Assembly: GCF_000321225.1 (NCBI RefSeq)
Contig: NW_004450480.1
Coordinates: 1,353,980-1,417,979 of the forward strand
Length of the DNA: 64,000 nt
Direction: 5' to 3'
Origin: Odobenus rosmarus divergens
Taxonomy: Eukaryota; Chordata; Mammalia; Carnivora; Odobenidae
Shown here: positions 22,583-34,280 of the stretch, one piece after another
Numbering within the stretch: the stretch's first letter is position 1
Layout: every line of letters starts with the position of its first letter
The notes under the pieces: generated by a model
What the model was told of the DNA's origin: nothing
Databases searched by the model: none
Seen by the model: the letters and a program-made list of their open reading frames with translations, nothing else
Translations under genes and position numbers: made by a program

Positions 22583-22778
22583 GGGGCACCTGGGTGGTTC
22601 ATTCGGTTAAGCATCCGACTCCTGATTTAGGCTCAGGTTGTGATCTCAGGGTTGTGAGATCAAGCCTGATGTTGGGCTCCACGCTGGGCGTGGAGTCTGC
22701 TTAAGAGTCTCTCTCCCCCTCTCCCTCTGCCCCCTCCCTGCTCTCTCTCTCTCTCAAAAAAAAAAAAAAAAAAAAAAA
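22583..22778 (+). mobile_element. CAN-SINE inserted in a MIR
   Basis: Head 'GGGGCACCTGGGTGGTTCAT', (CT)n, then an uninterrupted run of about 23 A. Target duplication about ATTATCAGTTA / ATTACCAGTTT. The long pure A tail is unusual among the copies here. Confidence 0.96.
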
Positions 22779-22930
22779 TTACCAGTTTATATTCTCACAA
22801 TCATTCCCTGAAATAGATATTATTCATCTTGTTTTGTTACATGGAAACTGAGATGTAGAAAAGACACATATCCAAGGTCACTGGGCTAGGAAGCCAAAGG
22901 AGCTGACACTGTTCCAAGTGTCTATCAGGA
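22779..22930 (-). repeat. MIR, 5' part
   Basis: 'AATAGATATTATTCATCTTG', 'TTGTTACATGGAAACTGAGA' and 'CATATCCAAGGTCACTGGGC' continue the antisense MIR begun at 22520. Confidence 0.75.
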
Positions 22931-23904
22931 AGTAGAGCCCTGACATGGTGTTTGGCTTCTGACACATAGAATTCTAGAAGCTTTGTGACTTGACTGGCAC
23001 TCTGGCAGCATGAAATCTTGCTCCAGGGACCTGAAATTATAGGCTTTTACTGTGGGGCTCATGGCCCCCAGGAATGTTGCAGCAAGGGAGGGGAGAGGTG
23101 GGAATGTCAAGGACTCCAGTCACTGACATGGCATTTTGAGTCCAGCGAGGCCAATGCGCCTTGTGTATTCCCACTGCCTGCCAATCACCTCAACTCGCAC
23201 AGTGACTGCAAGGGGGCAGGGGAGCGGGTCAGTGGAAGTGAGAGCAAAATGATGCCTCTAAACCCCAGTTTGGTAGGTCAATTTGTTATGTCATCATTAG
23301 GATGGGAATCTCTGGGTTGAAAGGCTCATAAATGGAAAACCTGCTTCAGCTCTAAGTTTTCACAGATTTCAATGGTTTGGTCCAAATTCAGAGTTTCGAG
23401 ACAATAAAAAGGCTGCTGAATGTTAACTGAGGAGGATGGCTGAACTCTCAGCGAGCTACTCTGACGGTAACAGAGGCATTTAATTTTCATGGTCTTGCAG
23501 TAAATTTAAAGGCAAATTATAAAAGTGAGGCTCGGTTTTGGTAAGGCTCCAATTTATGTGCTTTGGGCTTCTTCTAACTAGACTGTGGGGGCTGCCGGCA
23601 AAGAAAGTTTAGATTTAAAGATTTTTGCCAAGGTGTCCTGCGTGAAAATTTCCAGCGGTTTGTCGTATTTCCAAAAGGCGTCTCATTGCATCCTCCTGGG
23701 CCTCATATTATTCACAGGTTTGGAAAGTGGGCCGTGGCTTCTGGAAGGTAGTATTTTAATGAGCAAGTGCTAAAGTGAGGGACCAATTCACTTCGTCTAG
23801 TGTATTTAGGGAAATCACTTCGGATCTGTTTCGGTGTTAAAGTTTACTTCTTGCTGTAGTTTCATAGTTTGCCTTTCGAGGGAGAACGAGGCCGGCAAGG
23901 GTAT
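22931..23904. other. unique sequence; 23330-23600 looks like candidate conserved non-coding
   Basis: No repeat seen. The 23330-23600 stretch is AT-rich with motifs such as 'GCATTTAATTTTCATGG'. A short frame reading AVNLKANY at about 23500 superficially resembles an SDR segment but lacks any supporting context. Confidence 0.35.
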
Positions 23905-24030
23905 GCATACCAATGAAGACCTCCAAGTCTCAGCTTCTTCATCTGCAGCTTGTGATGTTAGTAACTATCTCAGGGTGCTGTTGGACAGAATCAATTCCGT
24001 AATGATTGTGAGGCTTTAATGAAGTTGCTG
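23905..24030 (+). repeat. MIR fragment
   Basis: 'CCAAGTCTCAGCTTCTTCAT', 'AGTAACTATCTCAGGGTGCT' and 'GCTGCCATATGTTAAGTATT' fit the MIR middle and 3' end. Confidence 0.6.
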
Positions 24031-24656
24031 CCATATGTTAAGTATTCATAGAGTAATCATTAACAGGAAAAATCCCTCTGTAACAGGATGAGCTGAATCG
24101 TTTGTAATCCAGGAGACTGAGAAAGAGAACCAACTGTGGGTTTCTACCTGGACAGTGGTTGGGCTCAGTTATGGGACTGAATAGCTCTGAATAAGGTGGA
24201 CTTTCAAGGAGAGAAAATGGACTTCCTGTCTCCTCTGAGCTTTAGCCAACTCTGAAAAGGTGGAGGAAGAGTTTCATGGTGTATCCGGTTCCGTTTTTTA
24301 CAACTGGTTGCACACATCCCTCATTTGAGGGTTCAAATGGGTAGTTTAGGAGAGAAAATGAAAGTCTATGTTCTTGAAGGCCAATTTGGGAGTGCAAAGC
24401 TGGGATTTGGGATCTCATTGGAAAGTGTGCGTTACTGAAATTTCTGAAATGAGCCCTTCTAATATGACCTCAAGCTAATGTGTGGGTGTGTTTGAATAAC
24501 AGCTTTGGGTAATTTCTTCCAACTGCACCTCCTAAGCTACCCAAGATAAAAGTATTGTTTTTCCCATGGATGGTGGAATTGTCAGGAAGGTAACAAATTG
24601 CCCCAGACTTTTGTTGGTGAAACAGAATTCAAGCTTATTTCAATTGTTTTGGACTT
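24031..24656. other. unique sequence
   Basis: Nothing recognised. Confidence 0.4.
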
Positions 24657-24658
24657 GA

Positions 24659-24706
<48 letters not shown>

Positions 24707-24713
24707 AAAGAAA
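24657..24713. repeat. (GAAA)n microsatellite
   Basis: About 13 uninterrupted GAAA units (24657-24708) plus a slightly altered end. Likely length-polymorphic. Confidence 0.97.
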
Positions 24714-27700
24714 CAACAACCTTTCAGAGACTACTGATGTGAAAGTACTGTGTGTTTGCCAGGGATTCTATATATGACAGTGCGCTGGGCTCCAATCTCA
24801 GCCTTATTTTTCTCTTCCCTCTGCCCCCACCCACCATCTCTCGCCAGACAGAATAGGTGAAGAGGTTGAGCTGTAGATCTCATTTCTCCTGTTTTGCTGC
24901 TTGTGAAGTCTGCCAACAGAATCCACCTTGACAAAGTCAAGGACTGTGCGTTTAATGTTGAACTGAGTGAATAAATTATGCATGAAATTGTGCCGGAGTC
25001 TCTAGTGTGCACAATTGCTTCTTTTGATATGAAAGGTTAATTCAGAAAGGAGTCCAAAATAGCTGGAAATTGTGGGGATAAGTGGATAGTATTCACTGTT
25101 GTGAGCTGTTATTACTAGAAATTGCATTCCCTCTCTGGCTTCCCCGGAGATTTCGCTTTGCCAGTGAATATAAACTGTACTCAATAGAATAGCATTTAGG
25201 AGTAACAAGAGTGTATGTCCACACACAATAAAATATTCTAATGGCGTTTTAAAAAGAAGTTGTACTTTTTCATGTATATCATGCACCCCAAGGAAGAATT
25301 TCTATTGCATTTAGGTCAAGAACAAGGCATATCAAACGTAATGAGTTTTGAGCATATATGCATTGCATGGGGCTGCCTGGGACTTCCATTTCAGAGCCCG
25401 GGCTGGTCATGCCACTGATTAGTTATGCAAGCCTGGTTTCCGATAAAGCCCAAACCATCCTTGCTTAAAAGAAGGAACAGCCCCCAATTGTTTTATCACT
25501 ACATCTTACACATCCAGCTTTAATTTAATCTTTGGTAAATTTATGAAGCTCTTCAACCTGTTTCTCTTAAATGTCCTTTTTACACACATCCTTATATCAT
25601 TTTTATGTTAGTTCATTATTTCCAGCAGAAAAACGTAGTTGTCTGGAAAGCTAAATTTTACTTAAAATACACATACACATATTTTTGGAGCTTGTTAGAG
25701 ACTCCTTTTTGTGTTTCCATCACAAGGGAACAGAATTGTGCCACCAGACTGTGGAAGTTGTTTATTTTTGTCCCTCTTATGTACATTTTCAGAAACCATC
25801 CCCTTCTTAATCTCCACTGGGGACTGGTAGTTTTTTTTCTCTAATTATAAAGTGATCTCATTTCTGACCTGGGGTAGTTTTTAATTTTAATTCCTGGCTT
25901 GTGTTTATAAACTGTTCCACTATATTATCCTGTTGGGAACATGGAGAGAAAGATTTCAGTCCTTTGTGTTGGTTTTAACAATTAGGTATTCATTCGGTGT
26001 CTTACGATGTATTTTGGGGGAACCAAAGATGCATTTTTGATGTCGATTTTTTACCTTCTGTGTTTCTCTTATCTATATATTTCACATTAGCGATAAAACT
26101 TTTACAACCCTGGATGAGTGACAGTGAATAGAGGTAGTATTATTAAAAATCTAACAGAAGTGAACCAAATTGCTTTGGTTACTTTTTTTTTAGGTATTCT
26201 TTTTTGTTTCTAATGTTTATGTGAAAAAAGATATAGAAATCTTGGCATAGGGAAGATATTCCTACAAATTTTGACAGATTCTGGGTTAGAATAAAGTAGT
26301 TGCTCAAACATCAAGGTGCCAGTGGGTTTTGTTTTTTAAGTGTTATTTTGTTACTTTATGGCATTACTAAGGAGATTTAAAATGACCAATCCTTACCCTC
26401 CTCATTAATGACAAGAGTGTTAAATTTCTTTCTTCTGCTGTCTGTGACTCACGAGTCTAAGTTCTGGACAGCAAACTGGCAAAAGGCCTCTTGTCACTGG
26501 AAGTTGTTCCTTCTGCACAGTGAGAATAATCTGTGCCTGAGGGGTTGCAAAAAAATTTTTTTTTCATGTGAACTTGAATGCCCCAGGCTGCTAACACTCA
26601 ACAATTAAGTCACAAGGCAGTATGGAACTGTGTGTAATATTCCGATGACTTGATTACAGGGATGTCTACCCCTGTGTTACTAGATTTGATGCATTTAAAA
26701 TGTTTCCGGCCAACCAAAGATGCCTTTTTTGATGCAGATTGAAATGCCTCCAGCAGATCAAACTGAAAAGTCATTGAATAAACAACTCTGTAGCACTAAA
26801 GACAGGGATTGAAGGGAGAGAAGGTGCTGATTAGTGTCTAAGTATCTTTTACACAATTCTGCAAGATAAACTAAATAGAATTTTTCATAGAATTATGTGA
26901 CATACACACACATTCACAAATAAAACAAAACCGAAGATCTTTTAAGAGACGTCCAATCTAGCATTTATGTACATTTATATACGGATATAAACATATTTAC
27001 ATACACTTATATATGTATACAAATGGTTTCACATATATTTATATATGATAGACATGTTACATGTATACATGTAATGGTTTTACACATGAATAAATTACTT
27101 TTACATATAAAACAAAGAATTTTAAATATCATTTTAAATACGTCTTAATTCTAATGACATTGAAATACAGCTTATACAAAAGAAAAAATGTAATTTTTCA
27201 CACTTTCAGGTTGTGGTGATTTGAAAAAGTGGGAGCAGTAGATCTAACCAAAGTGAAATGTATATCTTTAGGTCATCTACTGTGTCTCTTCCGATAGCAC
27301 CTGTGTAACATTCCTAATAAAGAAAGTTAATGACAAAAAAAAATACAGCTTATATAAATTTAAAGATCACATTTAAGTGTATCGTTTAAATATGTTATTT
27401 AAAACTACGGTGACAGAATGTTCACTTTTACCCCAGACATTTTTGCAGGCAAAGAATCACCCAAAGAAACAATTTAGAAGCAAATGGAGAATCTTTTCCA
27501 CAAGTAATTAATACCTTTAAAAGCATGTTTGAAATAATTAGTTAAGAGAATCAATCTCTTTTAAAAGCCTCCAAGTCCCCAGAGGCCCATTCAATAGCAC
27601 ACACCTGCTCACCAACAGTCCAATACCCCGACACCATCAACATTTTCTTTATCCACCCTCCTTTTTCTTGAGGGAGGGGAGAGGAGATACACATTTTCTT

Positions 27701-28748
27701 AAAAATTTATACATCCCCTCCACCCCCAAGGCCCAAAAGCATGATGCATTCAATCTTCATTATGAGGTGACTAGTGAATATTTAAAAGCTTGGGTTTAAA
27801 ATTGCATGTATTAAATGCGCATAAAATGAATATATTGTTTGTGAAATATTAAACATGAGTACTTTCTTCCCAGTTGTTAAGCACAAATATGGTCCTGCCA
27901 TGCACTCATGCTGTCTTGGGAAAATCGGGGGCTTTATTAGCTCTGATTTAAATCATACAAATTTTTCCCTTTAACAATAAATGATCTTGTCTTTTGGTAA
28001 GTTTCCTTGACTAAAGATAACTTCACAAAAACATCTGTAAGTTAACCAGAAATGCAAGGAAAACGTAACTCTTGTTCAGAAGCGATTTATCTTTTTAAGC
28101 ATCACTTGGGGGCGATATAAAAGGCAATTCTTAAAACGCAAGTAATCTTTAGGAAAAATATTATGAAAGGCCTTTATTAGTATTCCGTTGTGTTGTGTTA
28201 GCATCCATTTCATGGGAAAGATGTTTCATTTTAACAAGATTCCTCTGCCGCAAGAAAATTAATTTTTTTTCTTCTTTGGCACAGCTCCAATCTTTTTTCC
28301 CTTTCCCCTCCCAGTGGATGAAATGATCAGAGTGGAAAACACATTTTTATGAAAGAGCAAATTTACAGGTGACTGTGACCAGTGAAAATATTTGAAGTTA
28401 AATAATGAAAATCAAGTGACTGATGCAGCTCTTCTTGGTGAACAGCGTGGAGTTCTGCTGACTGGTTATACAGAATGGCCATCTACCTCAACTTGTGAGG
28501 GAGCTCATTTTAATCCACTAATGTTGCATATTGATTCTGGAAGATTTGCAATGTGATACGTCCGATAGGTATTTTTGCAGCTGGTGCTAACTGTATCCAA
28601 CACTAATATTTACTTAATTATTCATTACATTCTTGTACTTTCCAATTTTTAGGTGTAAAATTTGATATTCACCCTTGAAATACTTTAAAAAAACATCAGT
28701 TTTCCTACTATTTAGAAATCTCAGAGAACTATTTCTTTCAGTTGCAGT
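24714..28748. other. 4-kb repeat-poor tract
   Basis: No SINE, LTR or LINE recognised across 4 kb, which is unusual for this window. It holds an AT/TATA-rich stretch (26961-27075). The 27850-28260 part has the look of a conserved element. No exon identified. Confidence 0.45.
26961..27075. repeat. AT-rich low complexity (TATA/ACAT)
   Basis: Mixed ACATTTATATAC and TATATATG steps. Confidence 0.8.
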
Positions 28749-29215
28749 GTGTGTTGGTTTCCTATGGCTGTTGTAATACACGACCACAAAAAAACAGTGT
28801 AAATTGATTATCTTACCATTCTAGTTCTCACTGAGCCAAAATCAAGGTGTTGGCAGGACTGTGTCCTTTCTGGAAGCTCTAGGAGGTTGTTTGTTTCCTT
28901 GTCTTTTCCAGCTTCTAGAAGCTGTCCACATTCTGTGGCTCGTGGCCCTTTCCCCCATCATCAAAGCCAGCCATGTTACATCCCTGGGACCCTTCTTCCA
29001 TCCGTGGTCACATCTCTCTCTGCCTCTCCCCAGAGCAGGAGAAGGCTCTGGTTAAGGACTCCTGTACCGAGGTTGGGCCCAGACATAACCCAGGCTTGTC
29101 CCCCATCTCAAAGTCCTTCCCATCTGCCAAGTCCCTTTTGCAAGGTAAAGTAACATGTTCACAGGGTAGGATGCAGACATTTTTGGGGGTGATCATTCTG
29201 CCTCCAGGAGCAGAA
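28749..29215 (-). mobile_element. solo LTR, ERVL-MaLR (MLT1-like)
   Basis: Reverse orientation of the family seen at 3952-4416: 'TTGGTTTCCTATGGCTGTTG', 'CAAAATCAAGGTGTTGGCAG', 'CCAGCTTCTAGAAGCTGTCC' and 'CATCATCAAAGCCAGCCATG'. The far end 'GATCATTCTGCCTCC' is the LTR start in reverse. Confidence 0.75.
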
Positions 29216-29879
29216 AGAGGAGGAAAGTCAACAGCAACAGTAGTGGCTGCCATTTATTTTATTTGATGCCTCTTTTGTGCCCTTTACAAAAATGACCATG
29301 TATGATACACAACAGGCACTCAACAAGTATTTGTTGAGTAAATGAATGAAAGGTTGGTTGACTCTCATCTTTTTTCATCAGGTGCCATTATTTGGAGCAT
29401 TTAGCAGAAGTGGGAGGGCACTTCAGGGTTGGTCACTAGCAGAGAAATGGGGAGGTTTTACAGGAGTTTACTGATCCAGAGAAGTAAATCCAGAGCTTGG
29501 TGTCAGGTTTTGCCAGAGGTGTGTGGGGTGTACTAATTTACAACTAAATGTCACGTGTTGGAGCGAAGGCACTGTTCACACTCAAAGGTCCGAGTGCAAA
29601 CCTGGTTGCCTGTTCCCTGAAGGAAATAGTCAACATGACTCTGAGGATTCCTTCAACCCTGTGGAAAATACAGGGAGGGGACAAGACAAAGCTCTGCATA
29701 CACAGGGCACCAGACATCATCTGGCCTCCTGGATGATTCTTCTTGACTACAGTCAACAGAGTTGTGAAGCTTCTTGTAACTCCTGAGGATTGGCTGGCAG
29801 GAACTTCGTGTTTCTCTGAGAGTAAGCAGAGTGCACAGCTGCCTTTGCTTCTACTTCAGAGATGGAAATCTGAGGTAGA
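29216..29879. other. mostly unique sequence
   Basis: Positions 29310-29350 ('GGCACTCAACAAGTATTTGT', 'TGAGTAAATGAATGAA') look like an L2/MIR tail. The rest is not recognised. Confidence 0.4.
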
Positions 29880-30085
29880 AAAGTGTTGGGTTTGGGACCA
29901 TAAGACCTGCATTCAAATCTTGCATAACTGGGTGACATAATGTATTTGTAAATTATGATAATAATATCCACCTTATGGATCAGAGAAAAGGATTAAGGAT
30001 ATCTTTAGAAGGCTTTTTAGGACAGGAACAACATAGTAGGCCCTCCATAAATAGCAGTTCTCCTTGTTAGTGTTATTATAAAATT
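29880..30085 (+). repeat. MIR SINE
   Basis: 'GGTTTGGGACCATAAGACCT', 'GCATTCAAATCTTGCATAAC', 'ATAATAATATCCACCTTATG' and 'AACATAGTAGGCCCTCCATA'. Confidence 0.75.
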
Positions 30086-30154
30086 GCTCAGCCAGCTTCT
30101 AATTTTGCCCATAATGGGTTATTCAAAAATATCATTCATCTCAGATAATTAAGA

Positions 30155-30182
30155 GGCTTAATTGGTTAAGAGTTTAGGCTCT
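30155..30182 (+). repeat. MIR head, interrupted
   Basis: 'TTGGTTAAGAGTTTAGGCTC' is the MIR tRNA-like start. It resumes at 30357 after an inserted older-repeat segment. Confidence 0.6.
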
Positions 30183-30356
30183 GGATTTATTCATCCATTT
30201 ACTCATTCATTTTTCCACACATTCCGAAGTTTTCTATTACTGATGACTCACCGTGTGATGGGCTGTGAATACAATACTGAAGAGAACAGATGTTGTCTCT
30301 TGCCTCACAGTACTTTCAGTCTAGTGGGAGGGAGAGGCCATTAAGTAAATAAACAG
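30183..30356 (+). repeat. unclassified ancient repeat nested in a MIR
   Basis: 'TTATTCATCCATTTACTCAT', 'GAATACAATACTGAAGAGAA', 'GCCTCACAGTACTTTCAGTC' and 'TAGTGGGAGGGAGAGGCCAT' follow a common mammalian repeat type. Similar segments occur at 38878, 42190, 54376 and 63430. Family name not assigned. Confidence 0.55.
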
Positions 30357-30534
30357 ATTAAAGTTCATATCCTGGTGCTGTAACTTATCTGCTGTGTGGT
30401 CCTGGGAAGATGATTGAACCTCTCTGAATCTCTATTTCCTCATCTGTGCCTGAGGTTAATAGGACTTCACTTGGAAGATTAAATTACATAATGCACATAA
30501 ATGTTTAGCATAGTCCTTGGCACATGAGAATTAT
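30357..30534 (+). repeat. MIR, continuation
   Basis: 'GGTGCTGTAACTTATCTGCT', 'TGTGTGGTCCTGGGAAGATG', 'TCCTCATCTGTGCCTGAGGT' and 'CATAGTCCTTGGCACATGAG' complete the MIR begun at 30155. Confidence 0.8.
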
Positions 30535-30553
30535 TCTTTTGTAATTTTTAAAA

Positions 30554-30786
30554 ATTTTTATTTTTTAATTTTCTTTTCTTTTTTTTTTTTTAGAGAGAAA
30601 GAGAGAGAGAGTGCCAGCAGGTGGGAGGAGCAGAGGGGAAGAGCAGAGGGGAAGAGAGGGAATCTTAAGCAGCTTCCACGCCCAGCATGGAGCCTGATAC
30701 AGGACTCTATCCCATGACCCTGAGATCATGACCTGAATTGAAATCAGGAGTTGGATGCTTAACCGACTACGCCACCCAGGTGCCCC
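30554..30786 (-). mobile_element. CAN-SINE, diverged, with internal tandem repeat
   Basis: Reverse head 'CCGACTACGCCACCCAGGTG'. Target duplication of 19 bp with one mismatch (30535-30553 and 30787-30805). The body repeats AGCAGAGGGGAAG twice in tandem. Confidence 0.94.
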
Positions 30787-30805
30787 TCTTTCGTAATTTT
30801 TAAAA

Positions 30806-31044
30806 TGATTATTTAGTACCTAAAGAAGCCGTGGTACTATTTTTGATGAGGAAGTTATACCCTTTACAGGGAAAGCACCAAATAGCAGATAAATGTTAAA
30901 AAACAAAAAGTGAGGCTGTGTCTTAATCTTCCCTCCCTGATTCCTCATGCTTAGCATTTCAGGGAATACTACTACTTTTAATACTCTTGCTCCTATACCT
31001 ATATCTATTCATATGATTGCATTTCTACTAATACTTACCTTTTA
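30806..31044. other. unique sequence
   Basis: Nothing recognised. Confidence 0.35.
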
Positions 31045-31215
31045 CTAAGGTTTTGCTCAATCACATTATGATATTTAATCCACAGCACGGCCTGTAGTGT
31101 GTATTAGGTGCTGTTACAGAACCCATTTCACTGCTGAGGGAATGGAGGCAAGCTGGTGAAGCCCTAGATCTCCATCAAGGGGGTGACAGGCCAGAACTCT
31201 AACCCCGATGGTATG
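31045..31215 (-). repeat. MIR fragment
   Basis: 'TGTATTAGGTGCTGTTACAG', 'CATTTCACTGCTGAGGGAAT', 'GGCCAGAACTCTAACCCCGA' and 'TATGACTCTGGGTCC' fit antisense MIR. Confidence 0.65.
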
Positions 31216-31680
31216 ACTCTGGGTCCATCACGAGTCAGAAGGAGGCAGGATCTGGGACAACTTTCCAGTGAGGTAAACTTTGTGCCGGGAGATGATGTGA
31301 AAATGGAAGAGGGATATAGCCCTGAGATTTTACATTGCTGCTCTAAGAGAAAACAGACAGCATTCATTTGCTCATATGTTCATTATTTGATCAAACTCTA
31401 AATGCCTACCAAGTCCTGAGTGCTCAGGGAGTGCTCGGTCCTTGGTGGGGGCAGGCAGTGACTAGGAACCCATTGTTAAATAGAGTGTGATGCCTGGTCT
31501 ATCAGAGGTGTGCCCATGCGGTGCTCAGGAAAGTTCAGGACATCTCATCTAGCTTCGGGTGGCCAGGAGAGGTCTCCCAGAGGACATGTCATGAGCAAAA
31601 TTCAAGACTTGCTTACTAGAGCCTCAGAAAATTATTTACTAAGATATGCAGGTGAATGTATATCATGTTGAATGTATAGA
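31216..31680. other. unique or unclassified old repeat
   Basis: The section from 31410 to 31640 ('GTGCTCAGGGAGTGCTCGGT', 'CCAGGAGAGGTCTCCCAGAG') has the texture of an old dispersed repeat. Not assigned. Confidence 0.35.
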
Positions 31681-31707
31681 CTCTGGAGTTAAAACTGCCT
31701 ATGTTGA
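31681..31707 (+). repeat. MIR head, split by a SINE
   Basis: 'GACTCTGGAGTTAAAACTGC' is MIR 'ctctggagtcagactgcctg'. It continues at 31921. Confidence 0.65.
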
Positions 31708-31920
31708 GGGCACCTGGGTGGCTCAGTCAGTAAAGCATCTGACTCTTGATTTTGGCTTAGGTCCTGATCTCAGGGTTGTGGGGTCAAGTCCCCATCGGGC
31801 TCCATGCTCAGCAAGGAGTCTGCTTGTCCCTCACTCTCTGTCCCTCCCCCCGTTCGCACACTCTTTCTCTCAAACAAACAAACAAATAAATAAAATCCTA
31901 AAAAAAGAGGGAAAAAAAAA
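31708..31920 (+). mobile_element. CAN-SINE inserted in a MIR
   Basis: Head 'GGGCACCTGGGTGGCTCAGT', tail AAACAAACAAACAAATAAAT then A-rich. The flanking 'AAAACTGCCTATGTT' and 'AAAACCTGCCTACTTT' are the approximate target duplication and lie inside the MIR. Confidence 0.96.
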
Positions 31921-32130
31921 ACCTGCCTACTTTCAAACCCTGTCTCTGCCATTTTCTCATGTTTAGACCTTTTGCTTATGAAGCCCTTGGAGCCCTCATC
32001 TGAAAAATGGGAACAATAAATGTCCCTCTTTTTCTTCAGATTGTGGTGAAGACTCCATACAAAGCTGTTGGCACGGTGCCTTGTGTAAATGCCAACACAA
32101 GTGAACATTTATTATCACTGCTCTTGTCAT
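31921..32130 (+). repeat. MIR, continuation
   Basis: 'TTTCAAACCCTGTCTCTGCC', 'CCTCATCTGAAAAATGGGAA', 'GAAGACTCCATACAAAGCTG' and 'TTGGCACGGTGCCTTGTGTA' complete the copy. Confidence 0.85.
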
Positions 32131-33379
32131 TGTCATCATTGGCATCGTTATTATCATTGTTTTTTAAGAAACACAAAATAGCATGACAGGTAACAAAGGG
32201 ATTATTTTGGTGGTTGCTGCCGAATTATCAAGAAACAGAGTGCATTGGTCTTAATCTTTAAGGCTGGAAAAATTTCAGACAGTTTATAAGTCCCTGTGAT
32301 CTTATACAAATATATATTCCTGGAACTGATGTGTGCAAAGGGCACAGTTTGTTTTTACCCCTGTTGAGAATGTGCAATGACATAATGTAACCCTTTAAGA
32401 TAACAGAAGCCAGCTGCCCCATTCATATTTAAATATGAGTCACCTTCCAGGGAGACTTGCAAGATTCTATGTGCCAAGCTGGAAAAGTAAAAGTCGCTAG
32501 CAAGGCAGGAAAGAATAAATTCACACTTGGAAGTTGGTATTATAGGCTCACGGCCCCATCTCGTCAATTCCTTTATGGAGCAGCAAACGGCATCCTAGTG
32601 GCCAGAGGGAAGAACTGCAGCACCCTGGCATCCTGGTCCCTATTTTTCGAAGCATAGAACACTCTTCACGTTTGGGGAATCAATTCCACTCGATTACAAA
32701 TATTTTATGTAGATGGCACACATGCCCAGGCACAAACATAGTCTGCTGTAAGGACTTTTAAAAAACACAGTGTAGTTATTTTTAAATTCCCTCCCAAGAC
32801 CTTGGTATTAGGTTGGCCAACCACTTCCAATGTCTTCCAGTTCAGCAGAGCAGGTGTCAGAAGAAAAGTGAAGACCAGATTCTTGACAATAAGTACAACA
32901 AAAGGAAGGCCTGAAATTTCAGATAATGTGTGTCTTCATGAGTGTTTGCCGAGAGCCTAACAGAAAGAGGAAGCCTGTAGGTGGTCCTTGGGAGCAACAT
33001 TTAAAAATTAATTACATATGTAAATTGAATTGACACATTGACAGTTGGATGAGGTTAGAAGGTTGGTTTGAAGGAACGATAAACTGCTAATTAGGGTTCC
33101 CCTCATGGCTGAATCAGATTTGCTATGGGTCTGTGTCTGTGAACTTTTACCTGAATAATTCAGTGATCAGTAATCAAGTCTGGTTGAATCAAAACCTGTA
33201 AGTCAGTTCAATTTAGGTAGCTTTGGGTAGGCTGTGGCTTATCTCTTGTCCCATAGAGGAGAGCACATCACAGAAAACAATCATGCTCATCCGGAATGGC
33301 AGTGGACACTACTTTCAGGAATAGAGTAAAATTGTTAGAGAAGGCAAAACAGCAAGTGTAAAGGTGAACTTGAATTTTA
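32131..33379. other. unique sequence
   Basis: Nothing recognised over about 1.2 kb. Confidence 0.4.
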
Positions 33380-33725
33380 CCTTTCAATAAAATCTTTTGG
33401 AGGACAGTTTGGCTATCTGGCTCCTATAATTTGACTTCTACTCAACTTCTACAAAGTTAATGACATAATTCAAGATGTACATAAGGATTTAACAATGAAG
33501 ATGTTCAGAGTAGCATTGTTTACTTTAATTAAAACAGAAAATAATATAAATATTTACAGCAGGTGATTAAGTAAATTATAAACACCCTTATAAGCGTAGA
33601 TTCTTGTGCTGTTAAAGGAGTTGTTCAGTGTTACCTGTGTGGACATATGAAGATCTGTATATTACTAAATGAAAAATAAGGCAGTAGATCTGATCTTGAT
33701 TATGTTAATGATCCCATTTAATTGG
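33380..33725 (+). mobile_element. old L1 3' UTR-side fragment (L1ME-like)
   Basis: 'GAGGACAGTTTGGCTATCTG', 'GTTCAGAGTAGCATTGTTTA', 'CAGGTGATTAAGTAAATTAT' and 'GACATATGAAGATCTGTATA', then 'GAAAAATAAGGCAGTAGATC', follow the late ORF2/3' layout of old L1s in sense orientation. Confidence 0.7.
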
Positions 33726-34077
33726 TATCTTTTTATACAATATTCTTTAGATTAAAAAAGTTGTGGAAGATCTCTCCTATTTGACTTCTTTCCATTTCTA
33801 TTAACTTAATTATTAAATTAGTTTTGGTGGAGTTTTAATGTTTGATTTCTTAGCTCTGTAAAAAGTAATATTTACTTTTATTAAAGAGAGTTAAAAATAT
33901 ATAACCTATTTATTTTCTTAACTCAATAACTAGTTATTTATAAGAAAAAAAAATTATTACCTGTAAGAATATTCCTACTTTCACAATGTCCCCGTAATAA
34001 GCTGAGTCTCTTATGTGTTCTTGATGGCCAATCTGATATTGACGTGATTCCATTACAGAGTCAAGAAGTAATATTTT
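33726..34077. other. unique AT-rich sequence
   Basis: Nothing recognised. Confidence 0.35.
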
Positions 34078-34280
34078 GGGGGTGCCTGGGTGACTCAGTC
34101 ATTAAGCATCTGTCTTCGGCTCAGGTCATGATCCCAGGGTCCTAGGATCGAGCCCCGCATTGGGCTCCCTGCTCTGCGAGAAGCCTGCTTCTCCCTCTCC
34201 CACTCCCCCTGCTTGTGTTCCTTCTCTCGCTGTGTGTCTCTCTTTGCCAAATAAATAAATAAATTATATCTTTTTTTAAA
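34078..34280 (+). mobile_element. CAN-SINE, well preserved
   Basis: Head 'GGGGGTGCCTGGGTGACTCA', body 'GATCGAGCCCCGCATTGGGC', 'CCACTCCCCCTGCTTGTGTT' and tail AAATAAATAAATAAATTATA. Target duplication AAGAAGTAATATTTTG / AAGAAATAATAATTTG, approximate. Confidence 0.96.

Noticed and set aside
23490..23530. Frame reading AVNLKANY, resembling the SDR VNLKGVF segment
   Set aside because: The continuation (KSEARFW then stop) is unlike SDRs, and the acceptor and donor are poor.
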